49,072 nucleotides of DNA from a bacterium (lineage in GTDB: Bacteria; Desulfobacterota; Binatia; HRBIN30; CADEER01): the NCBI GenBank assembly GCA_030430165.1, contig JAUIGL010000048.1, positions 1-49,072 on the forward strand, given 5' to 3'. The position numbers and the translations under genes are program-made. Under the pieces are notes generated by a model. The model saw only the letters and a list, made by a program, of their open reading frames with translations, had not been told where the DNA came from and did no database searches. This document shows positions 23,743-32,918 of the stretch, one piece after another (within the stretch, counting starts at the first letter, position 1; the number at the start of each line of letters is the position of its first letter).

Positions 23743-25911
23743 TCAGCCCTGCGGCGACGGCAGCGGCACCGCGGCGCCGTCGCGAATGAAAACCGGAATC
23801 TGGTCGAGCGGTACCGCCACGGTCTCGGTCGTGGGACCGACGATCTCGACGTTCGAGTCCCAGTAGCTGGTCCACCGCCCCTGCGGGAAGTAAATCGATC
23901 GCTCGGTCTCGCCGATGCGCCACACCGGCGCCACCATCAAGTCGGGTCCGAACATGTACTGGTCCCACAAATCGAGCACGGCCGGATCGTCGGCAAATTC
24001 GAACACCATTGGCCGCGCGATCGGCATCCCGCTGTTGCCCGCGAGACGCGCCTGGTCGACGATGTAGGGCAAGAGCGTTTCGCGGAGCCGAGTGTAGCGA
24101 CGGTAGATCTCCACCATCTCGACGTCGAAGCTCGGCTCGGACGGCATGTTCCAGGGCGCATGCGCGCCGAAGCCTCCGATCTCCATGATTCCCGAGAAGG
24201 CCGAGAACGCGAGCCAGCGAGCGAACACTTCGCGGTCGCGGAACTCGTAGTACCCGCCGGTGTCGGAACCCCAGATCGGATAGCCGAGAAACGCCGCGCG
24301 CTGCTGCTTGATGATGGCAGCCCGCAGTCCCAGGTCGGTGCCCGGTCCGGCACCGAATGCTTCGCGACCCGGGGTGTCGCCACCCCAGACGATCGCCCAC
24401 TGCTGGGTTCCCGTATAGGCGCTGCGCGTGATCACCAGTGCATCGTCACCGAAGGCACTCTGCATGGCGTCGTAGTGGATCTTCGCCTGGATCGTCGGGT
24501 AGGCGTTGCGCACCTCGACACCGGATCGCCCGTCGGCCCAGATGTCCGTCGGCTCGGAGGGAATGTGCTCCTCGCCGCGATCCAGCTTGATTCCCTGGAT
24601 CTCGTAGCGCGCGGAGAAGTCTGCCACCTGGCTGCCGAACCAATCCGGCACCTCGGGATGGGTGACGTCGAGGACGAAGTTGGCGCCGCCGAGGTTCTCG
24701 CAGTTCGGCGCCGCAGCGGGATCCGGGCTCGGCACGATGTAACCGAGCGCATTGGCCTCGGTACCGAGATCGCCCGCTCCATCGCCGCACGCCCACATGC
24801 CGCTCCACATCGCCAGGCGATAGCCGCGGCGCCGCAGCGAGTCGATCATCGCCTGCGGGTTCGGTAACCGCTCCTCGTCCCACTCGAAGCGAGCGAACCC
24901 GAAGTCGCCGAACAGCACCGGGCGGTCGAAGAGATAGACGCCGACCGGGATGCCGAGGTCTTCGTACATCGTGACGTCTTCGACGAGCTGCGCGTTCATC
25001 TCGACGCCGTCGAGCAACGCCGGCTCGCCCAGCATCAGCTCGTTGCGCCAGCGCCAGTGAAGAAACGCCCAATCGGGCGGAACGTAGGGGCGCCCGGTGA
25101 GCCGCGTGTACTGGTCGAGAATGTCGGCATGCCCCGGCCCGTCGAAGACGAAGATCTGTAGGGTGCGAGAGTCCTCGGCAACTCCGCTCTGGAAGGCCAT
25201 CTCGATGACCTGCGGATCCGACGCCGCGACGTCGAACTCGCCGAGCGCAGTCCCGCCGACCAGCAATCCATATCCGTTCGACGTCTGATAGAACGGTCCG
25301 TAGACCGCAAAAGTCGGGCGCACCCGCATGCGGATCACGTCGCCGCGGCGGTCGAGCGAGCCGACCTCCACCGGGAACGCCTCCTCGAGATCGACCTCCA
25401 AACCCGCTTCCGGAGCCAGATCCGGCCCGTCCCTGAGTCGTTCGGTCAAACCGTAGACGACCTCGTCGGGCGGCGACTCGACTCGAGCGCCGAGCACGTC
25501 GATCGAGTCGGCGAGCGCAGGCTCGAAGCTGAGCTCGATCGTCTTCGCGGTCACGAACACCAGCCGCACCAAGGCGGTCGATCCATCGCTGGTCTCGACG
25601 TCGACGACGACGCCCCGGTCGAGCCTGCGCTCGCCGACGACTCGAGTGACGTAGTGGGTCGCGCCGGCCCTCTCGTAGAAGAGTCCGCCGATCTCCGAGT
25701 CGCCGCCGCTCACCAAACGCGCGCCGGAGAACTCGACGGTGAACGGATCGCGCTCGATCACCGCGACCGAGCCGTCGAAGCGTACCGCGATCGAGCGGTC
25801 GTCGCTGTCGATCTGCAGCCCGTCGTCGTCCTCGCCGCAGCCGGCGACGAGCAGCAGCAGCCCGCCCAGGAGCAGGGCGCACACAGTCCTCGAGACGGAA
25901 GTCGCCGACAT
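23743..25911 (-). CDS. GH31 family glycoside hydrolase, lipoprotein
   Basis: A 722-residue secreted glycosidase. The N terminus is a lipoprotein signal (SRTVCALLLGGLLLLVAGCG), with the lipobox Cys near residue 25. A beta-sandwich domain precedes the catalytic barrel (PPDWAFLHWRWRNELML onward). The nucleophile motif is GIKLDRGEE (Asp). The acid/base region is IVWGGDTPG, and GSDTGGYY follows. A C-terminal beta domain ends in DQIPVFIRDGAAVPLP, a GH31 hallmark. Family enzymes cleave alpha-glycosides (glucosides, xylosides, sulfoquinovosides). ATG 25911 was chosen because it starts the signal peptide; GTG 25932 would overlap the peptidase gene by 14 bp. Middle gene of a probable operon with an M48 peptidase and a membrane glycosyltransferase-like protein. 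Confidence 0.9.
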   Translation of the reverse strand: MSATSVSRTVCALLLGGLLLLVAGCGEDDDGLQIDSDDRSIAVRFDGSVAVIERDPFTVEFSGARLVSGGDSEIGGLFYERAGATHYVTRVVGERRLDRGVVVDVETSDGSTALVRLVFVTAKTIELSFEPALADSIDVLGARVESPPDEVVYGLTERLRDGPDLAPEAGLEVDLEEAFPVEVGSLDRRGDVIRMRVRPTFAVYGPFYQTSNGYGLLVGGTALGEFDVAASDPQVIEMAFQSGVAEDSRTLQIFVFDGPGHADILDQYTRLTGRPYVPPDWAFLHWRWRNELMLGEPALLDGVEMNAQLVEDVTMYEDLGIPVGVYLFDRPVLFGDFGFARFEWDEERLPNPQAMIDSLRRRGYRLAMWSGMWACGDGAGDLGTEANALGYIVPSPDPAAAPNCENLGGANFVLDVTHPEVPDWFGSQVADFSARYEIQGIKLDRGEEHIPSEPTDIWADGRSGVEVRNAYPTIQAKIHYDAMQSAFGDDALVITRSAYTGTQQWAIVWGGDTPGREAFGAGPGTDLGLRAAIIKQQRAAFLGYPIWGSDTGGYYEFRDREVFARWLAFSAFSGIMEIGGFGAHAPWNMPSEPSFDVEMVEIYRRYTRLRETLLPYIVDQARLAGNSGMPIARPMVFEFADDPAVLDLWDQYMFGPDLMVAPVWRIGETERSIYFPQGRWTSYWDSNVEIVGPTTETVAVPLDQIPVFIRDGAAVPLPSPQG

Positions 25912-25918
25912 TCCTAGC

Positions 25919-26791
25919 TCAGCCTGCCGCACAGCTCTGGCGCCGGATCTCCACCGCCTCCGGCATCCATTCCTCGAACTGACGGATCCGCGTCTCGTGA
26001 CTCGGGTGGGTCGACATGAACTCCGCCGGCGCCCCCTTCGAGGCCCTGCCCATTCGCTGCCACAGTCGCGGCGCCTCGGTCGGGTCGAAACACGCGCGAG
26101 CGACGTAGATCAGTCCCATATAGTCTGCCTCGGACTCGTGATCGCGCGAGAACGGCAGAAGCACGCCGAACTGCGCGCCGACGCCGAGCGCGCCCATCAC
26201 CATGCGCTGGGTCTGGACGTCCATGTCGCTGAACGCCATCCCTGCAGCCAAGGTGCCGAGCTGGACGAGCTTCTGGTGCGCCATGCGCTCGGCGCCGTGG
26301 CGCGCGATCGCGTGCGCGATCTCGTGCCCCATCACCACCGCCAAGCCGTCGGTGTTCTCGGCAACCGGCACCAGCCCGGTGTAAACCGCCACCTTGCCCC
26401 CGGGCAGCGCGAAGGCATTGGCCTCGGGCGAGTCGACGACGTTGAACTCCCAATCGAAACCCGGGTCGGCATCGCTCGCCGCAACCGCGAGGCGGCGGCC
26501 GATCTGGTTGACGACGTCGACCATCTCACCACCGCGAAGCACCCGCTCCTTGCTCAGGATCTGTCGGTACGACTGCAGGCCGAGCGCCATCTCCTGCTCT
26601 CGGCTCATGTCGACGAGCTGGCTGCGCCCGGTGATCGGCACGACCTCCTGATTGCTGGCGTAGTAGTAGATCCCGTACAGGGCGAAGATCACCAGCGGCA
26701 GCCAGCGAATCCGACCGCCACGGCGCCCCGCCCCGCGGCCACCCCCGGGGAACCCGATCGGTGCGCGGCGTCTGCGTCTTCCAAAGCCCAT
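25919..26791 (-). CDS. M48 family zinc metallopeptidase, membrane-anchored
   Basis: A 290-residue protein. A basic N terminus (MGFGRRRRRAPIGF) is followed by one TM helix (IRWLPLVIFALYGIYYYA). The zinc motif VMGHEIAHAIARHG has HExxH, and the third ligand Glu lies in HESEADYMG. A family tail THPSHETRIRQF follows. Such BepA/LoiP-like peptidases degrade or chaperone misfolded envelope proteins. ATG 26791 has GGGAAAGGG upstream; homology and the TM segment agree with it. It stops 7 bp before the GH31 start. It lacks the C-terminal TPR domain of BepA, so it is nearer the short LoiP/YcaL type, although the anchor is a helix, not a lipobox. Confidence 0.92.
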   Translation of the reverse strand: MGFGRRRRRAPIGFPGGGRGAGRRGGRIRWLPLVIFALYGIYYYASNQEVVPITGRSQLVDMSREQEMALGLQSYRQILSKERVLRGGEMVDVVNQIGRRLAVAASDADPGFDWEFNVVDSPEANAFALPGGKVAVYTGLVPVAENTDGLAVVMGHEIAHAIARHGAERMAHQKLVQLGTLAAGMAFSDMDVQTQRMVMGALGVGAQFGVLLPFSRDHESEADYMGLIYVARACFDPTEAPRLWQRMGRASKGAPAEFMSTHPSHETRIRQFEEWMPEAVEIRRQSCAAG

Positions 26792-26895
26792 CTCGATACC
26801 CTTTCCCGAACGCGCATCATCGTGGGTCGGAGCGGGTCGGCGCAAGCTTTCTTGCGAGGGTTTGCGCCGTGATTAGTTTTTTCTTTGGGGCTAGC

Positions 26896-27126
26896 ATGCA
26901 CGCCATGAATCCGCGCTTGCTGATCGGGGCTCTGGTTCGTTGGGCCGACCGCCTCCGCTTCCCGCAGCTGTTCCTCCTCACCTGCGCGCTGTTCCTGCTC
27001 GACCTGCTGATCCCGGATGCGATCCCCTTCGCCGACGAGGTGCTGCTGGCGATGGCTACCCTTCTCCTCGGCAGCTGGCAGAAGGAACGCGCCGCGGGAC
27101 AGGCCGAGCGAGATCGCCAGGAGTAG
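26896..27126 (+). CDS. Small membrane protein, DUF6116-like
   Basis: A 76-residue protein with two hydrophobic segments (PQLFLLTCALFLLDLLIP and ADEVLLAMATLLLGSW) joined by a short loop, and a charged C terminus (KERAAGQAERDRQE). The MNPRLLIGALVRWADRLRFP start and the IPFADE loop match a family of small inner-membrane proteins of unknown function (DUF6116, by recall). The ATG at 26896 has GGGG five bases upstream; ATG 26905 is an alternative. Divergent from the M48 gene across a 104-bp gap and 83 bp before the cyclase gene. Confidence 0.75.
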   Translation: MHAMNPRLLIGALVRWADRLRFPQLFLLTCALFLLDLLIPDAIPFADEVLLAMATLLLGSWQKERAAGQAERDRQE

Positions 27127-27209
27127 TCGGCGCCGCCGGGGCCGGCCGGACTCGCTCCCTTTGCACCGCTGGGCCGGGCACTCATAGGATACGGCGCGCG
27201 CCGCAGAAG

Positions 27210-30200
27210 ATGTCCACTCCGACTCCCAGCCAAGCCCACGTAGCTGCACGCACCAATCTGGTGACGGTGTTGTTCGCCGACATTTCCGGATTCACGGCGA
27301 TGTCGGAGAAACTCGACCCGGAAGCAGTCACCGACATCATGAACCGCTGCTTCACCGAGCTCGAGGGCGTGGTCGTCGCCCACGGCGGAGCCATCGACAA
27401 GTACATCGGCGATTGCGTCATGGCGGTCTTCGGCATGGAGAAGCCGGAGAGCGCCGCGGCCGAGGCGGTCGCTGCCGCCGCCGAGATCATCCAGGCGCTC
27501 GACACGTTCAACCAACGCGAGGGACTGGTGAGCCCGCTCGGGGTTCACATCGGCCTCGAGGCGGGCGAAACCCTGATCGGAGAGATCGGCGGCCGCGAGC
27601 ACCGCACGGTGTCGGTCTCGGGCCCCGCCGTGGCCATCGCCTCGCGCCTCGAAGACGTCTCCGACGTCGGCGAGATCTTCATCGGCCCGAGCGCCTTCCG
27701 CGACACCGAGCGCTACTGCGACTACGAGCCGCGCGACGCGGTATCGGTGCGCGACGTCGGCGAGCAGGTCCCCGTATACCAGTACGTCCGCCACAAGCAC
27801 TTGCGCGAGCTGGTACGTCGCGACAGCGAACGGCGCCAGGCGACGGTCGTCTTCGCGTCGATCAACGGGTTCAAGGAGCTCGCCGCCGGACTCGACCCGG
27901 CGGCGGTCAACGAAATCCTCAACCTGTGCTTCGGAGCGATGGAGTCGGCGGTGCAGGCCTACGGCGGCGTCATCGACAAGTACATCGGCGAAACCGCAAT
28001 GGCTCTGTTCGGCGTTCCCGACGCGATCGAGGATGCGCCCAAGCAAGCCGTCAACGCGACCATCGAGATGCGCAAGCGGCTGCGCAACCTCTTCGAGCAG
28101 GGATCGCTACCCGCCGAGCTCGGACTGAGCGCCGGGATCAACAGCGGGCTCGTCATCGCCGGTGAGGTCGGCGGCCGGGTGAAGAAAGACTTTACGGTGA
28201 TGGGCGACGCGGTGAATCTCGCCGCCCGGCTCAAGGAGTCGGCGGCGGCGGGGCAGATCCTGTGCGGGCCGGAAACACATCGCTACATCCGCGGCGACTT
28301 CGAATTTGCCAGCCCCGAGGCACTCTCGCTCAAGGGCAAGAGCGAGCCCGTCCCCGCCTACCGGGTCTTGTCGACCCGCGAGCAGGTCTACCGCTCTGCC
28401 GGGTCGGCGCAAGCCGGTCGCCTGATCTCGAGCACGGTCGGCCGCGAAGCGGAGATGGCGGCGGCGACCCGCCTCCTCGACGAGCTCGCCGGAGGTCGGG
28501 GCGGCATGTTGACTCTGGCCGGCGAAGCGGGTGTCGGAAAGTCCAGACTCTACAGTGAAATCGCGCGCGAGGCGTCGCAACGCGGCATGAGATTGCTCGA
28601 AGGTCGCTCTTTGGCGGTCGGCAAGAACCTGCGCTTCCACCCCTTCGTCGACTTGCTGCGCCACTGGACGGGCGCCCTCGAAGACGACGCGCAAGAGGCA
28701 CAGCGATTGAAGCTGCGCGGCGCGCTCGAAGCGGTTTCCCTGCAGAACGACGACGTGTTTCCGTTCGTCGCGACCCTCATGGGAATCGAGCTCGAGCCGG
28801 CAGACGCCTCCCGACTCGGCCGCATGGAACCGGAGGGCTTGGAGCGCCTGTTCGTCCGCAGTGTGCGCCGAATCTTCACCGGCTTGGCGACGACCAAGCC
28901 GACTGTCGTCGTCTTCGAGGATCTCCACTGGGCCGACCAGTCGTCCATCCAGTTGCTCGAATCACTCTTGCCGGTAGCCGGCGAAGCTCCGCTCTTGTAC
29001 GCCAACGTTTGCCGGCCCGACATGCCAGAAACTGCGGGCAGAATCATCGCCGCAGCCGACACCGAGCTGGCCGACCGGCACGTCGCCATCGATCTCCAGC
29101 CGCTCGACGAGGATGACGCGGCTCGCCTGGTCGAGAGCCTGCTCCAGATCGACGAGCTGCCACCGCGGATCCGCAAGTGGGTCGCGGCAAAGACCGAAGG
29201 CAACCCGTTCTACATCGAAGAAGTGGTCCACTCCCTGATCGATTCCGGGGCAATCGTCGAAACCGAGGGAACCTTCCGCATCGCCAAGGACTTCGACGAG
29301 ATCGAAATGCCCGGAACGATTCAGGAAGTGATCATGGCGCGCGTCGATCGCCTACCGCCACCGACGCGGCACGTTCTCCAGGTTGCGTCGGTCATCGGCC
29401 GCAGCTTCTACTACAGCATCATTCACGAGATTCTGCGCCGACAGGGGCAGCTCGACCGCCAGTGCGACGAGGATCTGCAGGCGCTTCGCGACCGCGAGAT
29501 CCTCATCGAGTCGGAAGCGGGTTGGACCGTGCCGGTCGGCGAAGGCGGGATCATCCAGGAGCTGGAGTACATCTTCAAGCACGCTCTCGCCCAGGAGACG
29601 ATCTACAACTCGCTCCTGCACAAGGTGCGCAAAGGGTTTCATCAAACGGTGGGCGACACGATCGAGTCCCTCTTCGACGACCGGCTCTCCGACTTCTACG
29701 GCATGCTCGCCTATCACTTCGGCCAAGCCGAGGATCTCCACAAGGCCGAGGGTTATCTGTTTCACGCTGGCGAGGACGCCGCCCGGTCGGCGGCATCGAG
29801 CGAAGCATTGGCTTACTTTCGCGAAGCCGACCGCGTCTACGCGCAGATCCACGGAAGTGGCGGCGATCCCCACCGCAAGGCCCTCCTGCAGAAACACATC
29901 GGCATGGCGTTGCTCAACACCGGCGAGCTCAACGCATCGATCGACCATTTCGATCACGCGCTCGTGTACTACGGCATCCCCGTTCCCAGAGGAATCATCG
30001 GCAGCAACGCGTTCCTCGCCTTCAACGCGGTTGCCCTGTTCGGGCAGCTCTACCTGGGCATCGGCCGCAAGCGCCACGTCGAAAACTGGCAACGAGAGCA
30101 GGAGGTATGCGACACGCAGTTCAACCGCGCGCGGGCACAGATCACCAGCGACCCGGTCCGGCTCGTATACGACACGATCCACATTTTTCGTCGCTTCAAC

Positions 30201-31214
30201 GAAATCGACATGAGCCGCATCGTCGGCGCCCCCGCCATGTACGCTTCGGCCGCGGGGATGTTCTGCTACTCGGCGCTTTCGTTCTCGGCCAGCCGCAAAG
30301 CGCTCGACTACACGAAAGAACTGGCGAAGCACGGCAACAGCGCCGATCGCTTCACCTACAACTCGATGGAGTTCATCATCCACTACCTGCGCGGCCAGTG
30401 GGAGCGGTCGGCCGAGCTGATCATCCCCGAGGAAGTCGTTCGCGACGCGCTCAGCAGCGGGCAGCTGTGGGACGCCAACACCTACCTCGGCCTCGAGTGC
30501 GACCAACGGCTGCGCCAGGGAAACTTCGACGAGAGCGCGCGTTTATTGGATCTGCTCGGCGTCATTGCCGACGACTACGGCTTCGACTTCGCGGCGACCA
30601 ACCTGCTCGGGATGAAAGTATTGGAGCGCGCCGAACAGAGACAACTCGACGAAGCGCTGGAGCTGACCCGTCGCTACCGCGCGCTGGTCGACGAGGTGCC
30701 CCGCCTGGTTCTCGCGCTCGGCACCCAGACCAAGATTCACGTCCTGCGCGGCGAGCTCGCCGAAGCCGAGGACACTCTGGCAGAGGCGGAGGCGACCGCG
30801 GATCCGCTGACCACCCCGCCGTGGCACATGAACGCACTCGCCGCCGCGCGACTGCGGTTGCGCGTCGCCCAGCTGGCCGGCCGCCACGCCGACCGCTCCC
30901 TGCGCCGGCAGGCTCGCAGGAGCATCCGCCAGGCGCTGGCAGTCTCGCAGAAAGCCGGGATTCAAGAGACCGAAATCCTCGCCCTCGCCGGAACCGCGGA
31001 GTGGCTCGGAGGATCGAAGCGCCGCGCCCGCGGCTATTGGACGAAGGCGACCCGTGTCGGCAAAGAGATGCAGGCCTTGCCGGAGCTGGCACGCGCCTAC
31101 CATTCGATTGGCCGTCATTTGCAGGCCGAGAGCGACCCCGCCGCCGGAGAGTCCCTCGACGAGGCGGAACGCCTGTTCAGCCAGCTGGGTTTCGGCCCGC
31201 AGCAACGCCTATAG
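27210..31214 (+). CDS. Tandem class III adenylyl cyclase with AAA/STAND ATPase and helical repeats (soluble-adenylyl-cyclase architecture)
   Basis: A 1334-residue soluble multidomain protein. The first cyclase domain (about 16-190) has both metal-binding Asp residues (Asp24 in FADISGF, Asp68 in KYIGD) and keeps Arg146, but Ala142 replaces the transition-state Asn. The second domain (about 208-388) has Ser217 and Glu261 where the metal Asps should be, yet keeps Lys257, Thr329, Asn336 and Arg340. The two are therefore complementary and should build one active site at their interface; Thr329 points to class IIIb. A P-loop ATPase follows (GEAGVGKS, 438-445; Walker B FEDLHWADQSS), then a long TPR-like helical region to the end. 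Human soluble adenylyl cyclase has this layout. Likely makes cAMP in response to an unknown signal. Its last 38 bp overlap the end of lnt. Confidence 0.92.
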   Translation: MSTPTPSQAHVAARTNLVTVLFADISGFTAMSEKLDPEAVTDIMNRCFTELEGVVVAHGGAIDKYIGDCVMAVFGMEKPESAAAEAVAAAAEIIQALDTFNQREGLVSPLGVHIGLEAGETLIGEIGGREHRTVSVSGPAVAIASRLEDVSDVGEIFIGPSAFRDTERYCDYEPRDAVSVRDVGEQVPVYQYVRHKHLRELVRRDSERRQATVVFASINGFKELAAGLDPAAVNEILNLCFGAMESAVQAYGGVIDKYIGETAMALFGVPDAIEDAPKQAVNATIEMRKRLRNLFEQGSLPAELGLSAGINSGLVIAGEVGGRVKKDFTVMGDAVNLAARLKESAAAGQILCGPETHRYIRGDFEFASPEALSLKGKSEPVPAYRVLSTREQVYRSAGSAQAGRLISSTVGREAEMAAATRLLDELAGGRGGMLTLAGEAGVGKSRLYSEIAREASQRGMRLLEGRSLAVGKNLRFHPFVDLLRHWTGALEDDAQEAQRLKLRGALEAVSLQNDDVFPFVATLMGIELEPADASRLGRMEPEGLERLFVRSVRRIFTGLATTKPTVVVFEDLHWADQSSIQLLESLLPVAGEAPLLYANVCRPDMPETAGRIIAAADTELADRHVAIDLQPLDEDDAARLVESLLQIDELPPRIRKWVAAKTEGNPFYIEEVVHSLIDSGAIVETEGTFRIAKDFDEIEMPGTIQEVIMARVDRLPPPTRHVLQVASVIGRSFYYSIIHEILRRQGQLDRQCDEDLQALRDREILIESEAGWTVPVGEGGIIQELEYIFKHALAQETIYNSLLHKVRKGFHQTVGDTIESLFDDRLSDFYGMLAYHFGQAEDLHKAEGYLFHAGEDAARSAASSEALAYFREADRVYAQIHGSGGDPHRKALLQKHIGMALLNTGELNASIDHFDHALVYYGIPVPRGIIGSNAFLAFNAVALFGQLYLGIGRKRHVENWQREQEVCDTQFNRARAQITSDPVRLVYDTIHIFRRFNEIDMSRIVGAPAMYASAAGMFCYSALSFSASRKALDYTKELAKHGNSADRFTYNSMEFIIHYLRGQWERSAELIIPEEVVRDALSSGQLWDANTYLGLECDQRLRQGNFDESARLLDLLGVIADDYGFDFAATNLLGMKVLERAEQRQLDEALELTRRYRALVDEVPRLVLALGTQTKIHVLRGELAEAEDTLAEAEATADPLTTPPWHMNALAAARLRLRVAQLAGRHADRSLRRQARRSIRQALAVSQKAGIQETEILALAGTAEWLGGSKRRARGYWTKATRVGKEMQALPELARAYHSIGRHLQAESDPAAGESLDEAERLFSQLGFGPQQRL

Positions 31215-32796
31215 AGACAACGACCAGCAGTGCGATCGAGCTCAGCAAGCAGCAGGCGATCGCGAAGACGTCACCGTGGCGCGTGTACCAGGTCAGGTGG
31301 TCGCGCGCATCGACCGCGCCGAGCAAGCTCGTTCGGGTGAAGAGGGGGGTTCGCCCGCTCACCCGCCCGCGCGGATCGACGATCGCCGACGGCCCCGCGG
31401 TCGAGGCGCGAATCAGGTAGCGGCCAGTCTCGACCGCGCGCAAGGCCGCCATGTCGAACGCCATTCGCGAGTAGCCGGCGTCGTCGATCCAGGTGTCGTT
31501 GGTCAGATTTGCCAGCAGCTGCGCGCCGGCGAGGACGCGATCGCGCGCGTACTGCGGATACATCGCCTCGTTGCAGACGACGATGCCGACACGGCCGATG
31601 GCCGAGTCGAGCGGAGCGGTGTCGCTGCCCACGGTGAACTCGCGCACTCGGCCGAAGTTGCGGCGAACCAGGTCGCCGCCGAAGGGGAACCGCTCGGCGA
31701 ACGGCAGCAGCTTCTCCTTGTCGTAGTGGTCGCGAATCGCCCCGGAAGCATCGAGCAGAAAGACGCTATTGAAATAGCGAGTCTGCGGACCTTCCAAGTA
31801 GCGCGGCGCCCCCGACAGCAGTTGCGCCGAGCTGCCGCGCAGGAAGCTCGCAATCGAAGCCTGGTAGCGGGGCTCGCGATCGACGAAGAACATCATCGCC
31901 GTCTCCGGCCACACCACCAGATCGGGTTTCTCCTCGAGCAGCGAGCGCGTCATCTCCAGGTAGGTCGACAGCGTCTGGCCGTACAGCTCGCGCCGCCAAC
32001 GCGCGCCGAGGTCGATGTTGCCCTGCACGATGCCGACACGTGCCGCGGGGGTTGGTGCCGCGGCCCGCGGAGCGCGGGCCAACCACCCCGCGCCCAGTCC
32101 AGTGGCCAACACGATCGAGAGTGTAATCGCTGCGGACCGGCGCCGCCCCCTTGCGGACAGCATCTCGGCTATAGCGATGTTGCTCGTCACCAGCACGAAC
32201 GAGATTCCGTACACGCCGGCGAGGCAAGCGGTCTGTGCGATCAGCGAGCCACTCTCCTGCGTGTAGCCGAAGACCGCCCAAGGATTGCCGCCGAGGATCC
32301 GCGAACGCGCGAGCTCGGCTGCGACGAAAGCGGCGCCCGAGATCGGCGGGTAATACGCCGGCCACAGCGTCCGCACGCGCTGGTGCAGCCATGCCCAGGC
32401 GGCGACGTACGGCACCACCATGATCCCGGTCACCCCCGCAAAGAGTGCGAGACCGACCGCCAGCGACTGCTCGTAAAAGGTCACCGCGGCCATCGGCAGC
32501 CAGTAGACGGTGAAGCAGGCGCCCACCGCGGCGAGCAGCGCGCCGCCCCAGAAGGCTCGCCGTGCCGAGCTCGAGTTGAAGACGACGATCGCCGGCACCA
32601 GGCAGATCCAGGCAAGCCAGCGCCAGGCGACCGGGGGAAACGCGAGGCCGTAGAGTGCCCCCGCGACGACGATGACGGCCCAACCACCGGCCCCCGACAC
32701 GCGTCGAGCCAGGGCCGTTGCGGCCGCTTCGACGTCTGGTCCCTTGCGCACGGGACCACTCTGTACCCCGCGCGCCCGTCCGCAGCCAGCCCGCAT
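31177..32796 (-). CDS. lnt: Apolipoprotein N-acyltransferase
   Basis: A 539-residue inner-membrane enzyme that adds the third acyl chain to lipoproteins. Roughly seven N-terminal helices (for example WAVIVVAGALYGLAFPPVAW) precede a carbon-nitrogen-hydrolase domain. The catalytic triad looks complete: Glu in LVVWPETAMMF, Lys in DKEKLLPFAERFP, Cys in GIVVCNEAMYP. NLTNDTWIDDAGYS and ETGRYLIRASTAGPSAIVDPRG are family blocks. ATG 32796 with GGAGAA upstream is preferred; GTG 32751 would give 524 residues. The gene ends inside the cyclase coding sequence (38-bp tail-to-tail overlap). It is divergent from the acyltransferase/desaturase pair, forming a lipid-themed cluster. Several lipoproteins in this window would be its substrates. 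Confidence 0.93.
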   Translation of the reverse strand: MRAGCGRARGVQSGPVRKGPDVEAAATALARRVSGAGGWAVIVVAGALYGLAFPPVAWRWLAWICLVPAIVVFNSSSARRAFWGGALLAAVGACFTVYWLPMAAVTFYEQSLAVGLALFAGVTGIMVVPYVAAWAWLHQRVRTLWPAYYPPISGAAFVAAELARSRILGGNPWAVFGYTQESGSLIAQTACLAGVYGISFVLVTSNIAIAEMLSARGRRRSAAITLSIVLATGLGAGWLARAPRAAAPTPAARVGIVQGNIDLGARWRRELYGQTLSTYLEMTRSLLEEKPDLVVWPETAMMFFVDREPRYQASIASFLRGSSAQLLSGAPRYLEGPQTRYFNSVFLLDASGAIRDHYDKEKLLPFAERFPFGGDLVRRNFGRVREFTVGSDTAPLDSAIGRVGIVVCNEAMYPQYARDRVLAGAQLLANLTNDTWIDDAGYSRMAFDMAALRAVETGRYLIRASTAGPSAIVDPRGRVSGRTPLFTRTSLLGAVDARDHLTWYTRHGDVFAIACCLLSSIALLVVVSIGVAAGRNPAG

Positions 32797-32918
32797 TTCT
32801 CCGCACCATTCTGGATGCTCGGACCGGCCACACGTCGTGCCGCGTAGGCGGACGTTGACGATCGGTCCCGGTTGAACGATGACTCGTTCTCCAACCGAAC
32901 AGCGCTCCAACGCAATCC

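Noticed and set aside
22804..24867. A 687-codon plus-strand frame antisense to the membrane protein and GH31 genes
   Set aside because: It opposes two genes with clear domain motifs and shows no family features of its own.
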